Assembly (NCBI RefSeq): GCF_001668675.1
Contig: NZ_LZKQ01000051.1
Location: 1 to 64,000, forward strand
Reading direction: 5' to 3'
DNA length: 64,000 bases
From: Mycobacterium asiaticum
GTDB taxonomy: Bacteria > Actinomycetota > Actinomycetes > Mycobacteriales > Mycobacteriaceae
Within the stretch, counting starts at the first letter, position 1, and each line of letters starts with the position of its first letter. The notes beneath the pieces are model-generated. The model saw nothing but the letters and a program-made list of their open reading frames with translations. It did no database searches and had not been told where the DNA came from. Shown here piece by piece: positions 37,597 through 47,912 of this stretch. The position numbers and the translations under genes were made by a program.

Positions 37597-40500
37597 GCAC
37601 CCAGGCAGCCCGGTCCGAGCAGCTCCTTCAGATCGCCCATCAACGCCGGCGATGGGGTCACCCGCAGCGACTGATCGAGCTCCAGCGTGGTGATCCGGTC
37701 CCCGCTGATCAGCCGCAGGTGCACCTGGGACGTACCGGGGTGCCGGGTCAGCACCTGCTTGAGGGCGCTGACCTTGTCGATGGTGCACTGCCGGGTGGGC
37801 AGGCTGACGGCCAGCGGCCGATTGGGCTGCGCGTTGGAGAAGTCGGGCACCACAAGCTCGTTGGCGATCAAGCTGATCCGGTCGTCGCGAATGGCGACCT
37901 TGGCGTTGACCAGCACCACCGCGTCATCAGCGATGTCGGCGCCGTAGCTGGAGTAGGTGTGCGGGAAGAACATCACCTCGATGCCACCGGTCAGGTCTTC
38001 TAATTGCGCTGAGGCCCAAGGCATCCCGTTCTTGTTGACGCGCCGGTTGACCGAGGCCAGGATGCCCCCGACGCGCACCTGGGTGTCGTTGGGGACGTCG
38101 CCGTCCAGGATCGCCGGGATGGCGGTGTCGACCTGGGTGGCCAGCAGATGTGCCACCCCGTTGAGCGGGTGCCCGGACACGTACAGACCCAGCATCTCGC
38201 GCTCGAGGGCGAGTTTGTGTTTGTCCTCCCACTCGTCCTCGGGCACCTTGATGGTGAAGACGGCGTCACCGGCGCCGTCCCCGTCGGAGCCGCCGAAGAG
38301 GTCGAACTGGCCCATCGCCTCGGCCTTCTTGGTGCCCAGCACCGAATCGACGGCGTCGGTGTGCACCAGGAAAAGACCCTTGCGCGGGTGGTTGAGCGAA
38401 TCGAACGCACCCGCCTTGATCAGCGACTCGGTGACTTTCTTGTTGCACGCCGAGATGTCGATCTTGTTCAGGTAGTCGGAGAAATCGGTGAACTTGCCCT
38501 TCTCGCTGCGGGTCTTGATCAGCGAGCCCACCACGTTGGCGCCGACGTTGCGCACCGCTCCCAGCCCGAAGCGGATGTCCTTGCCCACCGAGGCGAAGTT
38601 GACCAGGGACTCGTTGACGTCCGGCGGCAGCACAGTGATGCCGAGCTTGCGGCAGTCCGCCAGGTAGACCGCCGCCTTGTCCTTGTCGTCGCCGACGGAG
38701 GTGAGCAGTCCCGCCATGTACTCCGCCGGGTAGTTGGCCTTCAGATAGGCGGTCCAGTAGGACACCAGGCCATAGCCTGCGGCGTGCGACTTGTTGAAGG
38801 CATATCCGGCGAACGGAAGGATGGTGTCCCACAACGCTTTCACCGCTTTTTCGGAGAAACCGTTGTTGGTCATGCCCTCGTAGAAGCCCTTGTACTCCGC
38901 CTCGAGCACCTCGAGCTTCTTCTTGCCCATCGCCTTGCGCAGCGCGTCGGCCTTGCCCATGGTGTAGGAGGCGACCTTCTGGGCGATGAACATGATCTGC
39001 TCTTGGTAAACGATGAGACCGTAGGTCTCCGAGAGGATCTCGCGCAGCGGTTCCTCGAGCTCAGGGTGGATCGGCTTGATGGGCTGGCGGCCGTTCTTGC
39101 GGTCGGCGTAGTCGTTGTGGGCGTTCATCCCCATCGGGCCGGGCCGGTACAGCGCCAGGACGGCAACGATGTCGTTGAACTCGGTGGGCTGCATGCGGCG
39201 CAGCAGGTCGCGCATCGGCCCGCCGTCGAGCTGGAACACCCCCAGGGTGTCGCCGCGGCCCAGCAACTCGTAGGTCGGCCCGTCGTCCAACGGCACCGAC
39301 TCCAGGTCGAGCTCGATGCCCCTGTTGGCCTTGATGTTCTCGATCGCGTCGCCGATGATCGTCAGGTTGCGCAGGCCCAGGAAGTCCATCTTCAACAGGC
39401 CGATGGCCTCGCAGGACGGGTAGTCCCAGCCGGTGATGATCGCGCCGTCCTGCGGCCGCTTCCACAGTGGGATCGCCTCGGTGAGCGGCTCGCTGCTCAT
39501 GATCACCGCACACGCGTGAACACCCGCGTTGCGGATCAGGCCCTCCAGACCGCGCGCCGTCTGGTAGATGGTGCGCACGTCCGGATCGGTCTCGATCAGA
39601 CTGCGGACCTCGGCCGCTTCCTTGAACCGCTCGTGGTTGGGGTCGGTGATGCCCGACAGCGGGATGTCCTTGGCCATGATCGGCGGCGGCAACGCCTTGG
39701 TGATCCGGTCGGCGATCGCGAAGCCGGGCTGGCCGTAGTGGATTCGGGCCGAGTCTTTCAGCGCCGCTTTGGTTTTGATGGTGCCGAAGGTGATGACCTG
39801 CGCGACGCGGTCGTGGCCCCATTTCTCGGCGGCGTAGCGCACCATCTCGCCGCGGCGGCGGTCGTCGAAGTCGATGTCGATGTCGGGGGCCGACGGGCGC
39901 TCGGGGTTGAGGAAGCGTTCGAAAAGCAGACCGTGCGGGATCGGGTCGATGTTGGTGATGCCCATCGCGTAGGCCACCAGCGACCCCGCCGCCGAGCCAC
40001 GGCCGGGACCCACCCGGATGTCGACCGAGCGCGCGTGGTTGATCAGGTCCGCCACGATCAGGAAGTAGGCGGGGAACCCCTTGTCACAGATGACCTTGAT
40101 CTCGTACTCGGCCCGGTCGATGTAGTCCTGGCCGACGCCGTCGGGGAACCGGCGATTCAGGCCGGCCATCACCTCGTGGCGCAGCCAGGACGCCTGGTCG
40201 TGTCCTTCGGGCACCGGGAACACCGGCATCCGGTCGCGTGGCGTCCATACTTCGGCGTAGGACTGCACTCGTTCGGCGATAAGCAGGGTGGAGTCGCACG
40301 CGCCGGGCACCTGACCGTCCCAGAGCTGGCGCATCTCGGCGGCCGACTTGAGGTAGTAGCCGTCACCGTCGAACTTGAACCGGTTGGGGTCCGACAGCGT
40401 CTTGCCGGTCTGCACGCAGAGCAGCGCTTCGTGGTTGTGGGCGGCGTCGCGGGTGACGTAGTGGCAGTCGTTGGTGGCCAGCGGCGGAATGCCGAGCTTG

Positions 40501-41132
40501 CGGCCGATGTCCAGCAGGCCCTCCCGGACCCGCTGTTCGATCGACAGACCGTGGTCCATCAGTTCGAGGAAGTAGTTGTCGGGTCCGAAGATCTCCCGCC
40601 ACTTCGCCGCCGACTCCAGCGCCTCGCGCTCGTGCCCGAGCCGCAGCCGCGTCTGCACTTCCCCGGACGGGCAGCCGGTGGTGGCGATGATGCCCTCGGC
40701 GTGTTCGGCGACGAGTTCGGCGTCCATGCGCGACCACTTGCCCAGTTGGCCCTCGAAGGAGGCCAGCGACGAGAGCTTGAACAGGTTGCGCAGACCGGTC
40801 GCGGTCTCGGCCACCATCGTCAGGTGCGTGTAGGAGCCGCTGCCGGATACGTCGTCGGACTTCTGGCTGGGATCGCCCCAGGTGATGCGGCGGGTGTCGA
40901 AGCGCGAAGCCGGCGCAATGTAGGCCTCAACGCCGATGATCGGCTTGATCCCGGCCTTGGTCGCCGAATTGTAGAACTCGCTGGCGCCGAACATGTTTCC
41001 ATGGTCGGTCATGCCGATCGCGGGCATTCCCAGCCGCTCGACCTCGGCAAGCATCGGGCTGATCTTCGCGGCACCGTCCAGCATCGAATACTCGGTGTGG
41101 TTGTGCAGGTGCACGAAGCTCGACTGGTTCAT
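37593..41132 (-). CDS. dnaE1: DNA polymerase III alpha subunit
   Basis: The replicative polymerase, 1179 residues. The PHP domain starts at once ([19 protein letters not shown]); mycobacterial DnaE1 PHP proofreads. The polymerase core has [19 protein letters not shown] and the catalytic aspartates in [17 protein letters not shown], with RFLNPERPS before. [20 protein letters not shown] and the C-terminal OB-fold ([19 protein letters not shown]) follow. No inactivating change is visible. Transcribed alone or with the small SRPBCC gene 69 bases upstream. Confidence 0.97.
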   Translation of the reverse strand: MNQSSFVHLHNHTEYSMLDGAAKISPMLAEVERLGMPAIGMTDHGNMFGASEFYNSATKAGIKPIIGVEAYIAPASRFDTRRITWGDPSQKSDDVSGSGSYTHLTMVAETATGLRNLFKLSSLASFEGQLGKWSRMDAELVAEHAEGIIATTGCPSGEVQTRLRLGHEREALESAAKWREIFGPDNYFLELMDHGLSIEQRVREGLLDIGRKLGIPPLATNDCHYVTRDAAHNHEALLCVQTGKTLSDPNRFKFDGDGYYLKSAAEMRQLWDGQVPGACDSTLLIAERVQSYAEVWTPRDRMPVFPVPEGHDQASWLRHEVMAGLNRRFPDGVGQDYIDRAEYEIKVICDKGFPAYFLIVADLINHARSVDIRVGPGRGSAAGSLVAYAMGITNIDPIPHGLLFERFLNPERPSAPDIDIDFDDRRRGEMVRYAAEKWGHDRVAQVITFGTIKTKAALKDSARIHYGQPGFAIADRITKALPPPIMAKDIPLSGITDPNHERFKEAAEVRSLIETDPDVRTIYQTARGLEGLIRNAGVHACAVIMSSEPLTEAIPLWKRPQDGAIITGWDYPSCEAIGLLKMDFLGLRNLTIIGDAIENIKANRGIELDLESVPLDDGPTYELLGRGDTLGVFQLDGGPMRDLLRRMQPTEFNDIVAVLALYRPGPMGMNAHNDYADRKNGRQPIKPIHPELEEPLREILSETYGLIVYQEQIMFIAQKVASYTMGKADALRKAMGKKKLEVLEAEYKGFYEGMTNNGFSEKAVKALWDTILPFAGYAFNKSHAAGYGLVSYWTAYLKANYPAEYMAGLLTSVGDDKDKAAVYLADCRKLGITVLPPDVNESLVNFASVGKDIRFGLGAVRNVGANVVGSLIKTRSEKGKFTDFSDYLNKIDISACNKKVTESLIKAGAFDSLNHPRKGLFLVHTDAVDSVLGTKKAEAMGQFDLFGGSDGDGAGDAVFTIKVPEDEWEDKHKLALEREMLGLYVSGHPLNGVAHLLATQVDTAIPAILDGDVPNDTQVRVGGILASVNRRVNKNGMPWASAQLEDLTGGIEVMFFPHTYSSYGADIADDAVVLVNAKVAIRDDRISLIANELVVPDFSNAQPNRPLAVSLPTRQCTIDKVSALKQVLTRHPGTSQVHLRLISGDRITTLELDQSLRVTPSPALMGDLKELLGPGCLGA

Positions 41133-41201
41133 AGGGACGCCAGTCTATGACCGGGTACCGACACCGTATCGGCGTGTCGCGGAGTGTGTCTTGACGGCTT
41201 T

Positions 41202-41633
41202 TTACGCGTACAGCTCGACGAAGTTCTTCAGCGACTTTTCTACGTCACCCTTGACGGCGCGGGCGGCGGCTTTGCCCACCGGGCCGAACAGCGCGCGCCC
41301 GCCCAGCTCAAGGCGCAGGCCCATGGTGGAGCCGTCGTTGTGGGGCGTCACGGTGACCCGCACGCCGTACTTTGCTCCGCCCTTCCCCTCGCCGGACATC
41401 GCGACCTCGTGCGGCGGGTCCCACTTGGTCACGGTCCACGTCACCCGGTTGCGCAGCCCCTTGGAGCGGGCCACGCCGACGACCTGGGTGCCTTCGCTGA
41501 TCTCCTCAGGCACCTCACTGCGCCAGCCCTCGTGCATGACGAGCCATTCGCTCAACTGGGACAGATCCGACACGTGCTCCCACATGTCCTGCGGACTCAT
41601 GGGTACATCTGAGGTCACCTCGACGGAAGCCAT
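41202..41633 (-). CDS. SRPBCC (START-like) family protein, Rv1546-like
   Basis: A 143-residue helix-grip protein that should bind a hydrophobic ligand. The usual entry motif is present ([27 protein letters not shown]), with a long C-terminal helix ([20 protein letters not shown]). The length equals Rv1546. It is encoded just upstream of dnaE1 on the same strand and diverges from the kinase cluster. Ligand unknown. Confidence 0.8.
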   Translation of the reverse strand: MASVEVTSDVPMSPQDMWEHVSDLSQLSEWLVMHEGWRSEVPEEISEGTQVVGVARSKGLRNRVTWTVTKWDPPHEVAMSGEGKGGAKYGVRVTVTPHNDGSTMGLRLELGGRALFGPVGKAAARAVKGDVEKSLKNFVELYA

Positions 41634-41707
41634 GTCGCGAGCGTAACGGCAGCGCGGTTACGCTCGGCGGCGTAGCTGCCGAAGTCGGCCGAGCGGAGGG
41701 AGGGTTA

Positions 41708-43564
41708 GTGGTCGAAGATCGGACGGGTTCGCAGTTCGGGCCGTACCGGCTGATCCGTCTGTTGGGCAGCGGCGGGTTCGGCGAGGTGTATGAAGCCGAG
41801 GACACCGCCATGCACCGCGCGGTGGCGCTGAAGTTGCTCACCGGTGCCTACTCGCAGGATCCGGTGTTCCGCGAACGGCTCTTCCGGGAGGCGCACACCG
41901 CGGGCCGACTGCGCGAACCTCACGTGCTGCCGATCCACGGCTGCGGCGAGATCGACGGCCAACTTTACATCGACATGCGGCTGGTGCGCGGCGTGGACCT
42001 CGAGACGGTGCTCGAGCGTGAGGGCCCGCTGGAGCCGGCGCGCGCGGTGAACCTGATCCGCCAGACCGCCGCGGCGCTGGACGCCGCGCACGCCGAGCAG
42101 GTGATCCACCGCGACGTCAAGCCCGCCAACATCCTGCTCTCCGGGGACGACTTCGCCAGCCTGGTCGACTTCGGACTGGCCAACGCGGCCGGTGATGCCC
42201 GGCTGACCAAGCCCGGCAAAGCCGTCGGCACCTTCGACTACGTCGCCCCGGAGAGACTTTCCGGCGCCGCGGTCGACCACCGCTGCGACGTCTACGCGTT
42301 GGCCTGCGTGCTGTACGAACTGCTGACCGGGTCGCCCCCCTACGCCGAGCACCGGGACATCGCCGCGTTGATGCAAGCGCAGCTGAACGCGGCCGTTCCG
42401 CGGGCCGGCGAGCAACGCCCAGGCATCCCGGCCGAGTTGGACGCGGTCATCGCACGCGGCATGGCCAAGGATCCCGACGCGCGGTATTCCACCGCCGGCG
42501 AGTTCGCGGCGGCCGCCCTGCAGGCTCTCAACCCCGCGGCGACCACCCGCGAGTGGACGGCGCCCGCTCCCCCGGCGCCGCCAGTTCCCGAGGTGCGGCC
42601 ACTCCCACCGCCGCCGGACTGGGCGCGGCAACCGGGCCGAAAAGCCAAGCGCCGCAAGGTGGTCGCGGCCGCCGCAATCACCGCGGTCGCCGTCGCGGCA
42701 ACGGTGGCGATCATCGCTGTCGTGCGCCGGCCCGCAACGTCGGAGCCGGCAGCGCCCAGCGCGCCGCGGCCGTCGTCGAGCGCCCCGATCTTCCTGAAGT
42801 TCCCGTCGCTGGTGAATGTCCGTGGCATCGCCGTCGACGACGCCGGGGCTGTTTACGCCACCGAGGTCGGCCGCGCACCCGAGGGTCGGGTCCTGAAACT
42901 GCCGGCGGGTCAACCGTCGCCCACGGAGCTGACCTTCGGAGAGCTGGTCCCGTCGGGCCTGGCGGTCGACCCGTCGGGGAATGTGTATGTCACCGACCTG
43001 CACGCCCCGGGCGTGTGGAAGCTGTCGCCGGGCGCCCGGGGGCCATCCCTGGTTCCGTTCGGACACCTCATCAAGCCGGAAGGCGTGGCCCTCGGTAAGG
43101 ACGGCAGCGTCTACGTTGCGGACCGGGCCGCACGGCAGGTGCTGCGGTTGGCCCCCGGCGCGCCGAGCGCCACGGCGCTGATGCCGACGACGTTGCTGAG
43201 CGCGCCGTCGGGCGTCGCCGTCGACAACGACGGCAATCTCTACATCACCGACGGCGAGGACCGGCGCGTGCTGAAACTGGCGCCCGGCGCCGATACCCCC
43301 ACTGAGTTGCCGTTCGCGGGGCTCCAGCAGCCGTACGGTGTGGCGGTGAACAAGCGGGGCGATATCTACGTCTCCGACATCGACGGCCGCGGGATCTACA
43401 AGCTGGCACCGGGTGCACCGAGCGCCATCCCGGTGCCCTTTCCCGGGTTGAATTATCCGTTCGGCATAGCGGTTGACAAGGACGGCAACCTCTATGTCGC
43501 CGACTGCCACCGCGGCGACGAGTGCGCCTCCGGCAAAGTGCTGGAAATAGGTGCCGCGCAATGA
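41708..43564 (+). CDS. PknD-like receptor Ser/Thr kinase with beta-propeller sensor (1)
   Basis: A 618-residue membrane kinase. The N-terminal kinase domain is complete: P-loop GSGGFGEV (about 20-27), Lys42 in VALKLL, HRDVKPAN with Asp136, DFG at 154-156, and activation segment VGTFDYVAPERL. A Pro-rich juxtamembrane stretch leads to one transmembrane helix at about 318-339. The outside about 255 residues are NHL-type repeats (GVAVDNDGNLYITDGEDRRV, repeated about six times), forming a propeller. GTG start with GGAGGGAGGG upstream. It resembles M. tuberculosis PknD in design but is at a different locus. First of three overlapping genes. Confidence 0.88.
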   Translation: MVEDRTGSQFGPYRLIRLLGSGGFGEVYEAEDTAMHRAVALKLLTGAYSQDPVFRERLFREAHTAGRLREPHVLPIHGCGEIDGQLYIDMRLVRGVDLETVLEREGPLEPARAVNLIRQTAAALDAAHAEQVIHRDVKPANILLSGDDFASLVDFGLANAAGDARLTKPGKAVGTFDYVAPERLSGAAVDHRCDVYALACVLYELLTGSPPYAEHRDIAALMQAQLNAAVPRAGEQRPGIPAELDAVIARGMAKDPDARYSTAGEFAAAALQALNPAATTREWTAPAPPAPPVPEVRPLPPPPDWARQPGRKAKRRKVVAAAAITAVAVAATVAIIAVVRRPATSEPAAPSAPRPSSSAPIFLKFPSLVNVRGIAVDDAGAVYATEVGRAPEGRVLKLPAGQPSPTELTFGELVPSGLAVDPSGNVYVTDLHAPGVWKLSPGARGPSLVPFGHLIKPEGVALGKDGSVYVADRAARQVLRLAPGAPSATALMPTTLLSAPSGVAVDNDGNLYITDGEDRRVLKLAPGADTPTELPFAGLQQPYGVAVNKRGDIYVSDIDGRGIYKLAPGAPSAIPVPFPGLNYPFGIAVDKDGNLYVADCHRGDECASGKVLEIGAAQ

Positions 43565-45435
43565 CTTCGAGTTCCCGGGTGGGTTCGCGGTTCGGGCCGT
43601 ACATCTTGCGACGGTTGCTGGGCACCGGCGGGTTCGGCGAAGTCTACGAGGCCGAGGACACCGCAATGAACCGCGTGGTGGCGCTGAAGCTGCTGTCCAG
43701 CAGCTACTCGCACAACCCGGCGTTTCGGGAACGGCTGTTTCGGGAGGCCCGCACCGCCGGCCGCCTGCACGATCCGCACGTCGTGCCCATCCATGGCTGC
43801 GGCGAGATCGACGGGCAGCTCTACATCGACATGCGGCTCATCGACGGCACCGACCTGCAGAGCACCCTGGACCACGAAGGTGCACTCTCCCCAGCGCGGG
43901 CGGTCACCATCGTGCGGCAGATCGCCGCGGCCCTGGACGCCGCGCACGCCGAGACCGTCATCCACCGCGACGTCAAACCGGCCAACATCCTGCTCGGCAA
44001 TGACGACTTCGCCTGTCTCGTCGACTTCGGACTGGCGAACGCGGCCACCGACACCAAGCTGACCAGTGAAGGCACCACGATCGGCTCGTTCGCCTACCTG
44101 GCCCCGGAGCGCCTTGCGTCTGGCGAGGTGACGCCGGGTGCGGACATCTATGCGTTGGCCTGCGTGCTGTTCGAATGCCTGACCGGGTCCGCTCCGTACG
44201 AGGGCCGGACCGAGATCCCGGCATTGGTCGCCGCCCACCTGACTTCCCCACCGCCGCGGCCGACCCAGCACCACCCGGGCATTCCGGTCGGTTTCGACGA
44301 GGTCATCGCCCGGGGGATGGCCAAGGAGCCCGGGCACCGCTACCGCACGGCCGGTGAGTTGGCCGCTGCCGCGCAACGCGCCCTGAGCACGCCGGTACCC
44401 CAGGGCGGCTGGGCAGCCCAGGAAGCCGTGACCACGCGGCCTTGGAGCCCGCCCCCACCACCGGTTTCGCCCCCTGCGCGGCCTCCCATCCCGGCACCGA
44501 ACCCATTGCGCCCCAAGTCTCGTCGCGGGATCGTGCTTGCCGTCGCGGCTGTCGCGCTGGTGGCTGTCACGGCCGCCGTCATCGCGGTCGTCGCCGCACC
44601 CGGACCCACTCCGCCACCATCTCCGAGCACCAACGCCAGCCCGCCCCCGACCAGCGCTGCGCCGGTCACCAGCGCCGCGCCGCCATTGAACGCCATCCGC
44701 ATGCCGGTCATCGGGTTCGGGGAACTCGGCGGCGTCGCGATGGGACCGGGCGGGGACATCTATGTCGTCGACACCAGCACCGCCCGCGTCTACCGGTTGC
44801 CGGCCAATTCCGCCGCGCCCGTCGAAGTGCCGTTTCGGGGGCTCAACCGACCCAAGCGGGTCAGCGTGGATGGCGCCGGCGGTATCTACGTGACCGACTT
44901 CCCCAAGGGCGACAACGTCGGAAAGGTGTTGAAGCTCGCTCCGGGCGCTGCTGACCCCGTGGAGTTGCCGTTCGGCCGGTTGTTTCCCAACGGTGTAGCG
45001 GCCGACGCCGCCGGAACCGTGTTCGTCGCGGCGAACGATCGAGTGCTTCGCCTCGAGCCGGGATCCACCACCCCGTCCGTGCTGCCGTTCGGCAGCGGCA
45101 TGTTCGAAGGCGTCACCGTCGACGGCGCGGGCAATGTGTATGCCCTGCAGTCGGGACGAGTGCTCAAACTGGCTCCCGGCGAGACCAATCCCACCCAGCT
45201 GCCGTTCGGGCAGCTCGGCCGGGCGCAGCACGCCGCGGTCGACGGCCAGGGCACCATCTACCTCGTCGACAACGCGGACAGCCGCGGCCGGCTGCTGAAA
45301 CTCCCGGCCGGCGCCACCACATCCACCCTGCTCTTCGCGCCGGAGAACCAGCCATTCGGCGGGGTGGCGATCGATGGTGCCGGGAACATCTACCTGACCG
45401 AGAACAGTCGGCTGCTCAAGGTCGGTGGTGGCTGA
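43561..45435 (+). CDS. PknD-like receptor Ser/Thr kinase with beta-propeller sensor (2)
   Basis: A 624-residue paralogue of the preceding kinase. P-loop GTGGFGEV, Lys43, HRDVKPAN with Asp137, DFG at 155-157 and IGSFAYLAPERL are all intact. Transmembrane helix at about 323-345 (GIVLAVAAVALVAVTAAVIAV), then a short Pro/Ser stalk and a propeller of about six NHL repeats. The ATG at 43561 overlaps the stop of kinase 1. Kinase domains of 1 and 2 are very similar, while the sensors differ more, suggesting duplication followed by change in ligand. Confidence 0.88.
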   Translation: MTSSSRVGSRFGPYILRRLLGTGGFGEVYEAEDTAMNRVVALKLLSSSYSHNPAFRERLFREARTAGRLHDPHVVPIHGCGEIDGQLYIDMRLIDGTDLQSTLDHEGALSPARAVTIVRQIAAALDAAHAETVIHRDVKPANILLGNDDFACLVDFGLANAATDTKLTSEGTTIGSFAYLAPERLASGEVTPGADIYALACVLFECLTGSAPYEGRTEIPALVAAHLTSPPPRPTQHHPGIPVGFDEVIARGMAKEPGHRYRTAGELAAAAQRALSTPVPQGGWAAQEAVTTRPWSPPPPPVSPPARPPIPAPNPLRPKSRRGIVLAVAAVALVAVTAAVIAVVAAPGPTPPPSPSTNASPPPTSAAPVTSAAPPLNAIRMPVIGFGELGGVAMGPGGDIYVVDTSTARVYRLPANSAAPVEVPFRGLNRPKRVSVDGAGGIYVTDFPKGDNVGKVLKLAPGAADPVELPFGRLFPNGVAADAAGTVFVAANDRVLRLEPGSTTPSVLPFGSGMFEGVTVDGAGNVYALQSGRVLKLAPGETNPTQLPFGQLGRAQHAAVDGQGTIYLVDNADSRGRLLKLPAGATTSTLLFAPENQPFGGVAIDGAGNIYLTENSRLLKVGGG

Positions 45436-47108
45436 TGGCGGACCGGAGCCTGAAAAGCGTGCTGGCGCAAGGCGGACCGCTTGATCCCGCACGTGCGGTC
45501 GACGTGGTGCGCCGGGTTGCGGCAGCGATCGACGCAGCCCACGCAAGCCAAACCGTGCACCGGGAGGTCACCTCGGGCACGATCCACTTGGCCGCCGACG
45601 ATTCGGTGTTCCTTTCCGACAGCGGTGGGCCCACCCCGTCGACGGAGCGCACCCGCTCGCTGGTTACCAACACCGAGGCGACCTACCAAGCCGACGTCTA
45701 CGCGTTGGCGCTCGTGCTGTACGAGTGCCTGGTCGGGCACCCGCCGCAGACCGCCGGTCCCGGTGCGCCTATCGCGCGCCCCAGCGAGCAGCGTGCCGGC
45801 ATTCCCGTCGCGTTGGACGACGTCGTAGCCAAGGGACTGGCAACCAATCCCGACGACCGGTACCGCAGCGCGGCCGAACTGGTGGCCGCCGCCCAGGGCG
45901 CACTCGCTGGGGATCCACCCGCGCCGTCCAGACCGTCAGACGCCGCGACCCGAACGATCAACCTGCCGCCACCGCCGCCGAGCCCCAATCCCCCTCCGCC
46001 GCAGTGGGATCCCGGTTATGGACGCTCGCCCACGGTGTCGTATCCGCATTCCCGCCCGATCCCGCTACCACCGCCACCACCGGCGCGCCGGCGGCGCCGC
46101 ATCGCTCCGGTACTCGCCGGCGTCGTCATCGTCGCCGCTGTGGTGGCCGGGGCCATCGCCATCCCCCGACTCGTCCATCACAACGGTTCCGCCTCAGCGA
46201 CGTCGACCGCTTCGGCCGTGCCGACCGCCGCGCCCCGGCACACCTACACCGGCCAACCCATCGAACTGCCCTTCCCGGGGATGTATCCGACGAAGAGCCT
46301 CGCGGTGGACGGCGCGGGGAACATCTACGTTCTGGCTTCGACGGCGCCGCCACCCGATGCGGGCCTGTTCGACTCGTCTCCCGCGCAACTTTTCAAGCTG
46401 ACACCGGGGGGCGGCAGCCCGACGACGTTGGATTTCCCCGGTGTGGATCTGCGTTCGGCTTCCGACCTGGCGGTCGATCAGGCCGGCAACATCTACCTCA
46501 GCGTGGGCGCACAGGTCTGGTACATCGAGGGCGGCAAGTCCACTCCAATCCGGTTGCCGTTCCGGGGATTTACCGCGATCAATGCCATTGCGGTCGACAC
46601 GGCGGGCAACACCTATGCGGTCGGCGGCTTGCTCGGCAGCGACCTGAACAGCAGCCTGAAGTACGGCGCCAAAAAGCTGGCTCTCGGCGAAAATCGGCCG
46701 ACCGACCTATCTTTCGGTGACATCTTCCTGCCTCGCGGTATTGCGGTGGACAAAAGCGGCAACGTCTACATCTGCGCAGGCAACAAAGGCACCGGCCGCG
46801 GCCACGTTCTGAAGTTGGCGGCGGGAGCCACCGCCTCAACCAAGCTGCCGATCCCCGACCTCATCGAGCCACGGCACGTGGCGTTCGACAGCGCCGGAAA
46901 CATCTTCATCGCCGACGGTTTCGGCCGAGGGTTCTACGAGTGGCCGGCGGATGGCGGCAACGTCGTCAAAGTGCCGCTGGCCGCGAATAGCTACGACGTC
47001 GCATTCGACTCCGCGAACGCCCTCTACGTGCTGACGTCAGCGGTCTCCGATAGATCCAACAAGCTCGTGCAGCCTGGCAGGGTCCTGAAGATACCGCCGG
47101 ATAGTTAG
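45435..47108 (+). CDS. PknD-like receptor pseudokinase lacking the N-lobe (3)
   Basis: A 557-residue third member whose kinase part is only about 155 residues, beginning at the hinge (MADRSLKSVLAQGGPLDPAR aligns with the region after the hinge of kinases 1 and 2). P-loop and ATP lysine are missing. The catalytic loop is HREVTSGTIHL (Asp replaced by Glu44, Lys and Asn by Thr), DFG is DSG, and there is no APE motif. A Pro-rich linker, one transmembrane helix (about 223-245) and a full propeller sensor remain. Start overlaps the stop of kinase 2 (TGATG). Most likely a non-catalytic partner or decoy of the two active kinases. Confidence 0.85.
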   Translation: MADRSLKSVLAQGGPLDPARAVDVVRRVAAAIDAAHASQTVHREVTSGTIHLAADDSVFLSDSGGPTPSTERTRSLVTNTEATYQADVYALALVLYECLVGHPPQTAGPGAPIARPSEQRAGIPVALDDVVAKGLATNPDDRYRSAAELVAAAQGALAGDPPAPSRPSDAATRTINLPPPPPSPNPPPPQWDPGYGRSPTVSYPHSRPIPLPPPPPARRRRRIAPVLAGVVIVAAVVAGAIAIPRLVHHNGSASATSTASAVPTAAPRHTYTGQPIELPFPGMYPTKSLAVDGAGNIYVLASTAPPPDAGLFDSSPAQLFKLTPGGGSPTTLDFPGVDLRSASDLAVDQAGNIYLSVGAQVWYIEGGKSTPIRLPFRGFTAINAIAVDTAGNTYAVGGLLGSDLNSSLKYGAKKLALGENRPTDLSFGDIFLPRGIAVDKSGNVYICAGNKGTGRGHVLKLAAGATASTKLPIPDLIEPRHVAFDSAGNIFIADGFGRGFYEWPADGGNVVKVPLAANSYDVAFDSANALYVLTSAVSDRSNKLVQPGRVLKIPPDS

Positions 47109-47908
47109 CGCCCCGGCCCGCCACGCAGTGCGTTGCCGATCCGGATCCCGGGTAGCAGCAGGCTACGCGGAATGAGCCTGCCGCTGGTGCTGACCACCTT
47201 GGGCACGGTGCCCGGCACGACGGTGCGCTTACCGGCGAGCATGCCCTTGATCGCCTGCTCGGCGACCTCGTGCGGCGTGGTTTGGAACACCGGCAGGCTG
47301 AACCGCTCGGCATCGGCAATCTGCGCCCACTCGGTGGGCACCGGACCGGGGCACAGCGCGGTGACCGACACCCCGGTGCCGTGCAGTTCCTCCTGCACTG
47401 CTTCGGAGAACGTCAACACGAACGCCTTGGTAGCCGAGTAGACCGCCATGTACGGGATCGGCTGGAAACCGGCGATCGACGCGATGTTCAGCACGGCGCC
47501 GGCGCCGCGCTCGACCATGCCGGGCAGCGCCGCGTGGGTGAGCTCGGTCAACGCCAGCGCGTTGAGGGTGACCTCCTCGCTTTCCCGTTCGAAGGGCAAC
47601 TCCCAGAATTTGCCGCTGGTGCCGAATCCGGCGCTGTTGCACAACCCGCCGATCGGATCGGTGCGCAGGCGGTCGACCAGCTTCCCGCGGGATGCCGTGT
47701 CGGACAGGTCAAGTGGCAGTACCTCGACGTCGACGTTGTCGGACGCACGCAACTGCTCGGCGAGCTCGTCGAGGCGTTCGCGTCGGCGCGCGACGAGTAT
47801 CAGGGCAAAGCCGCGCCCGGCGAGGCCCTTGGCCAGTTCGGTGCCGATGCCGGAGGAGGCGCCGGTGATGACGACGGGCGCGTTCTTGTTCGGTTTGGGC
47901 AGGCTCAT
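47105..47908 (-). CDS. Short-chain dehydrogenase/reductase (Rv1544-like)
   Basis: A 267-residue SDR enzyme with NAD(P) motif GASSGIGTELAKGL, NAG-equivalent NSAGFGTSG, and active-site YSATKAFV (Tyr and Lys). Rv1544 has the same length. Probably a ketoreductase in lipid metabolism. It follows the larger reductase gene with a 4-base gap and converges on the pseudokinase gene with a 4-base overlap. Confidence 0.85.
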   Translation of the reverse strand: MSLPKPNKNAPVVITGASSGIGTELAKGLAGRGFALILVARRRERLDELAEQLRASDNVDVEVLPLDLSDTASRGKLVDRLRTDPIGGLCNSAGFGTSGKFWELPFERESEEVTLNALALTELTHAALPGMVERGAGAVLNIASIAGFQPIPYMAVYSATKAFVLTFSEAVQEELHGTGVSVTALCPGPVPTEWAQIADAERFSLPVFQTTPHEVAEQAIKGMLAGKRTVVPGTVPKVVSTSGRLIPRSLLLPGIRIGNALRGGPGR

Positions 47909-47912
47909 GAGG

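Noticed and set aside
38148..41150. 1000-codon plus-strand ORF
   Set aside because: Exact antisense of dnaE1; long only because of high GC.
41705..45546. Long minus-strand ORFs opposite the kinases
   Set aside because: Mirror the kinase reading frames; the kinase motifs on the plus strand are unambiguous.
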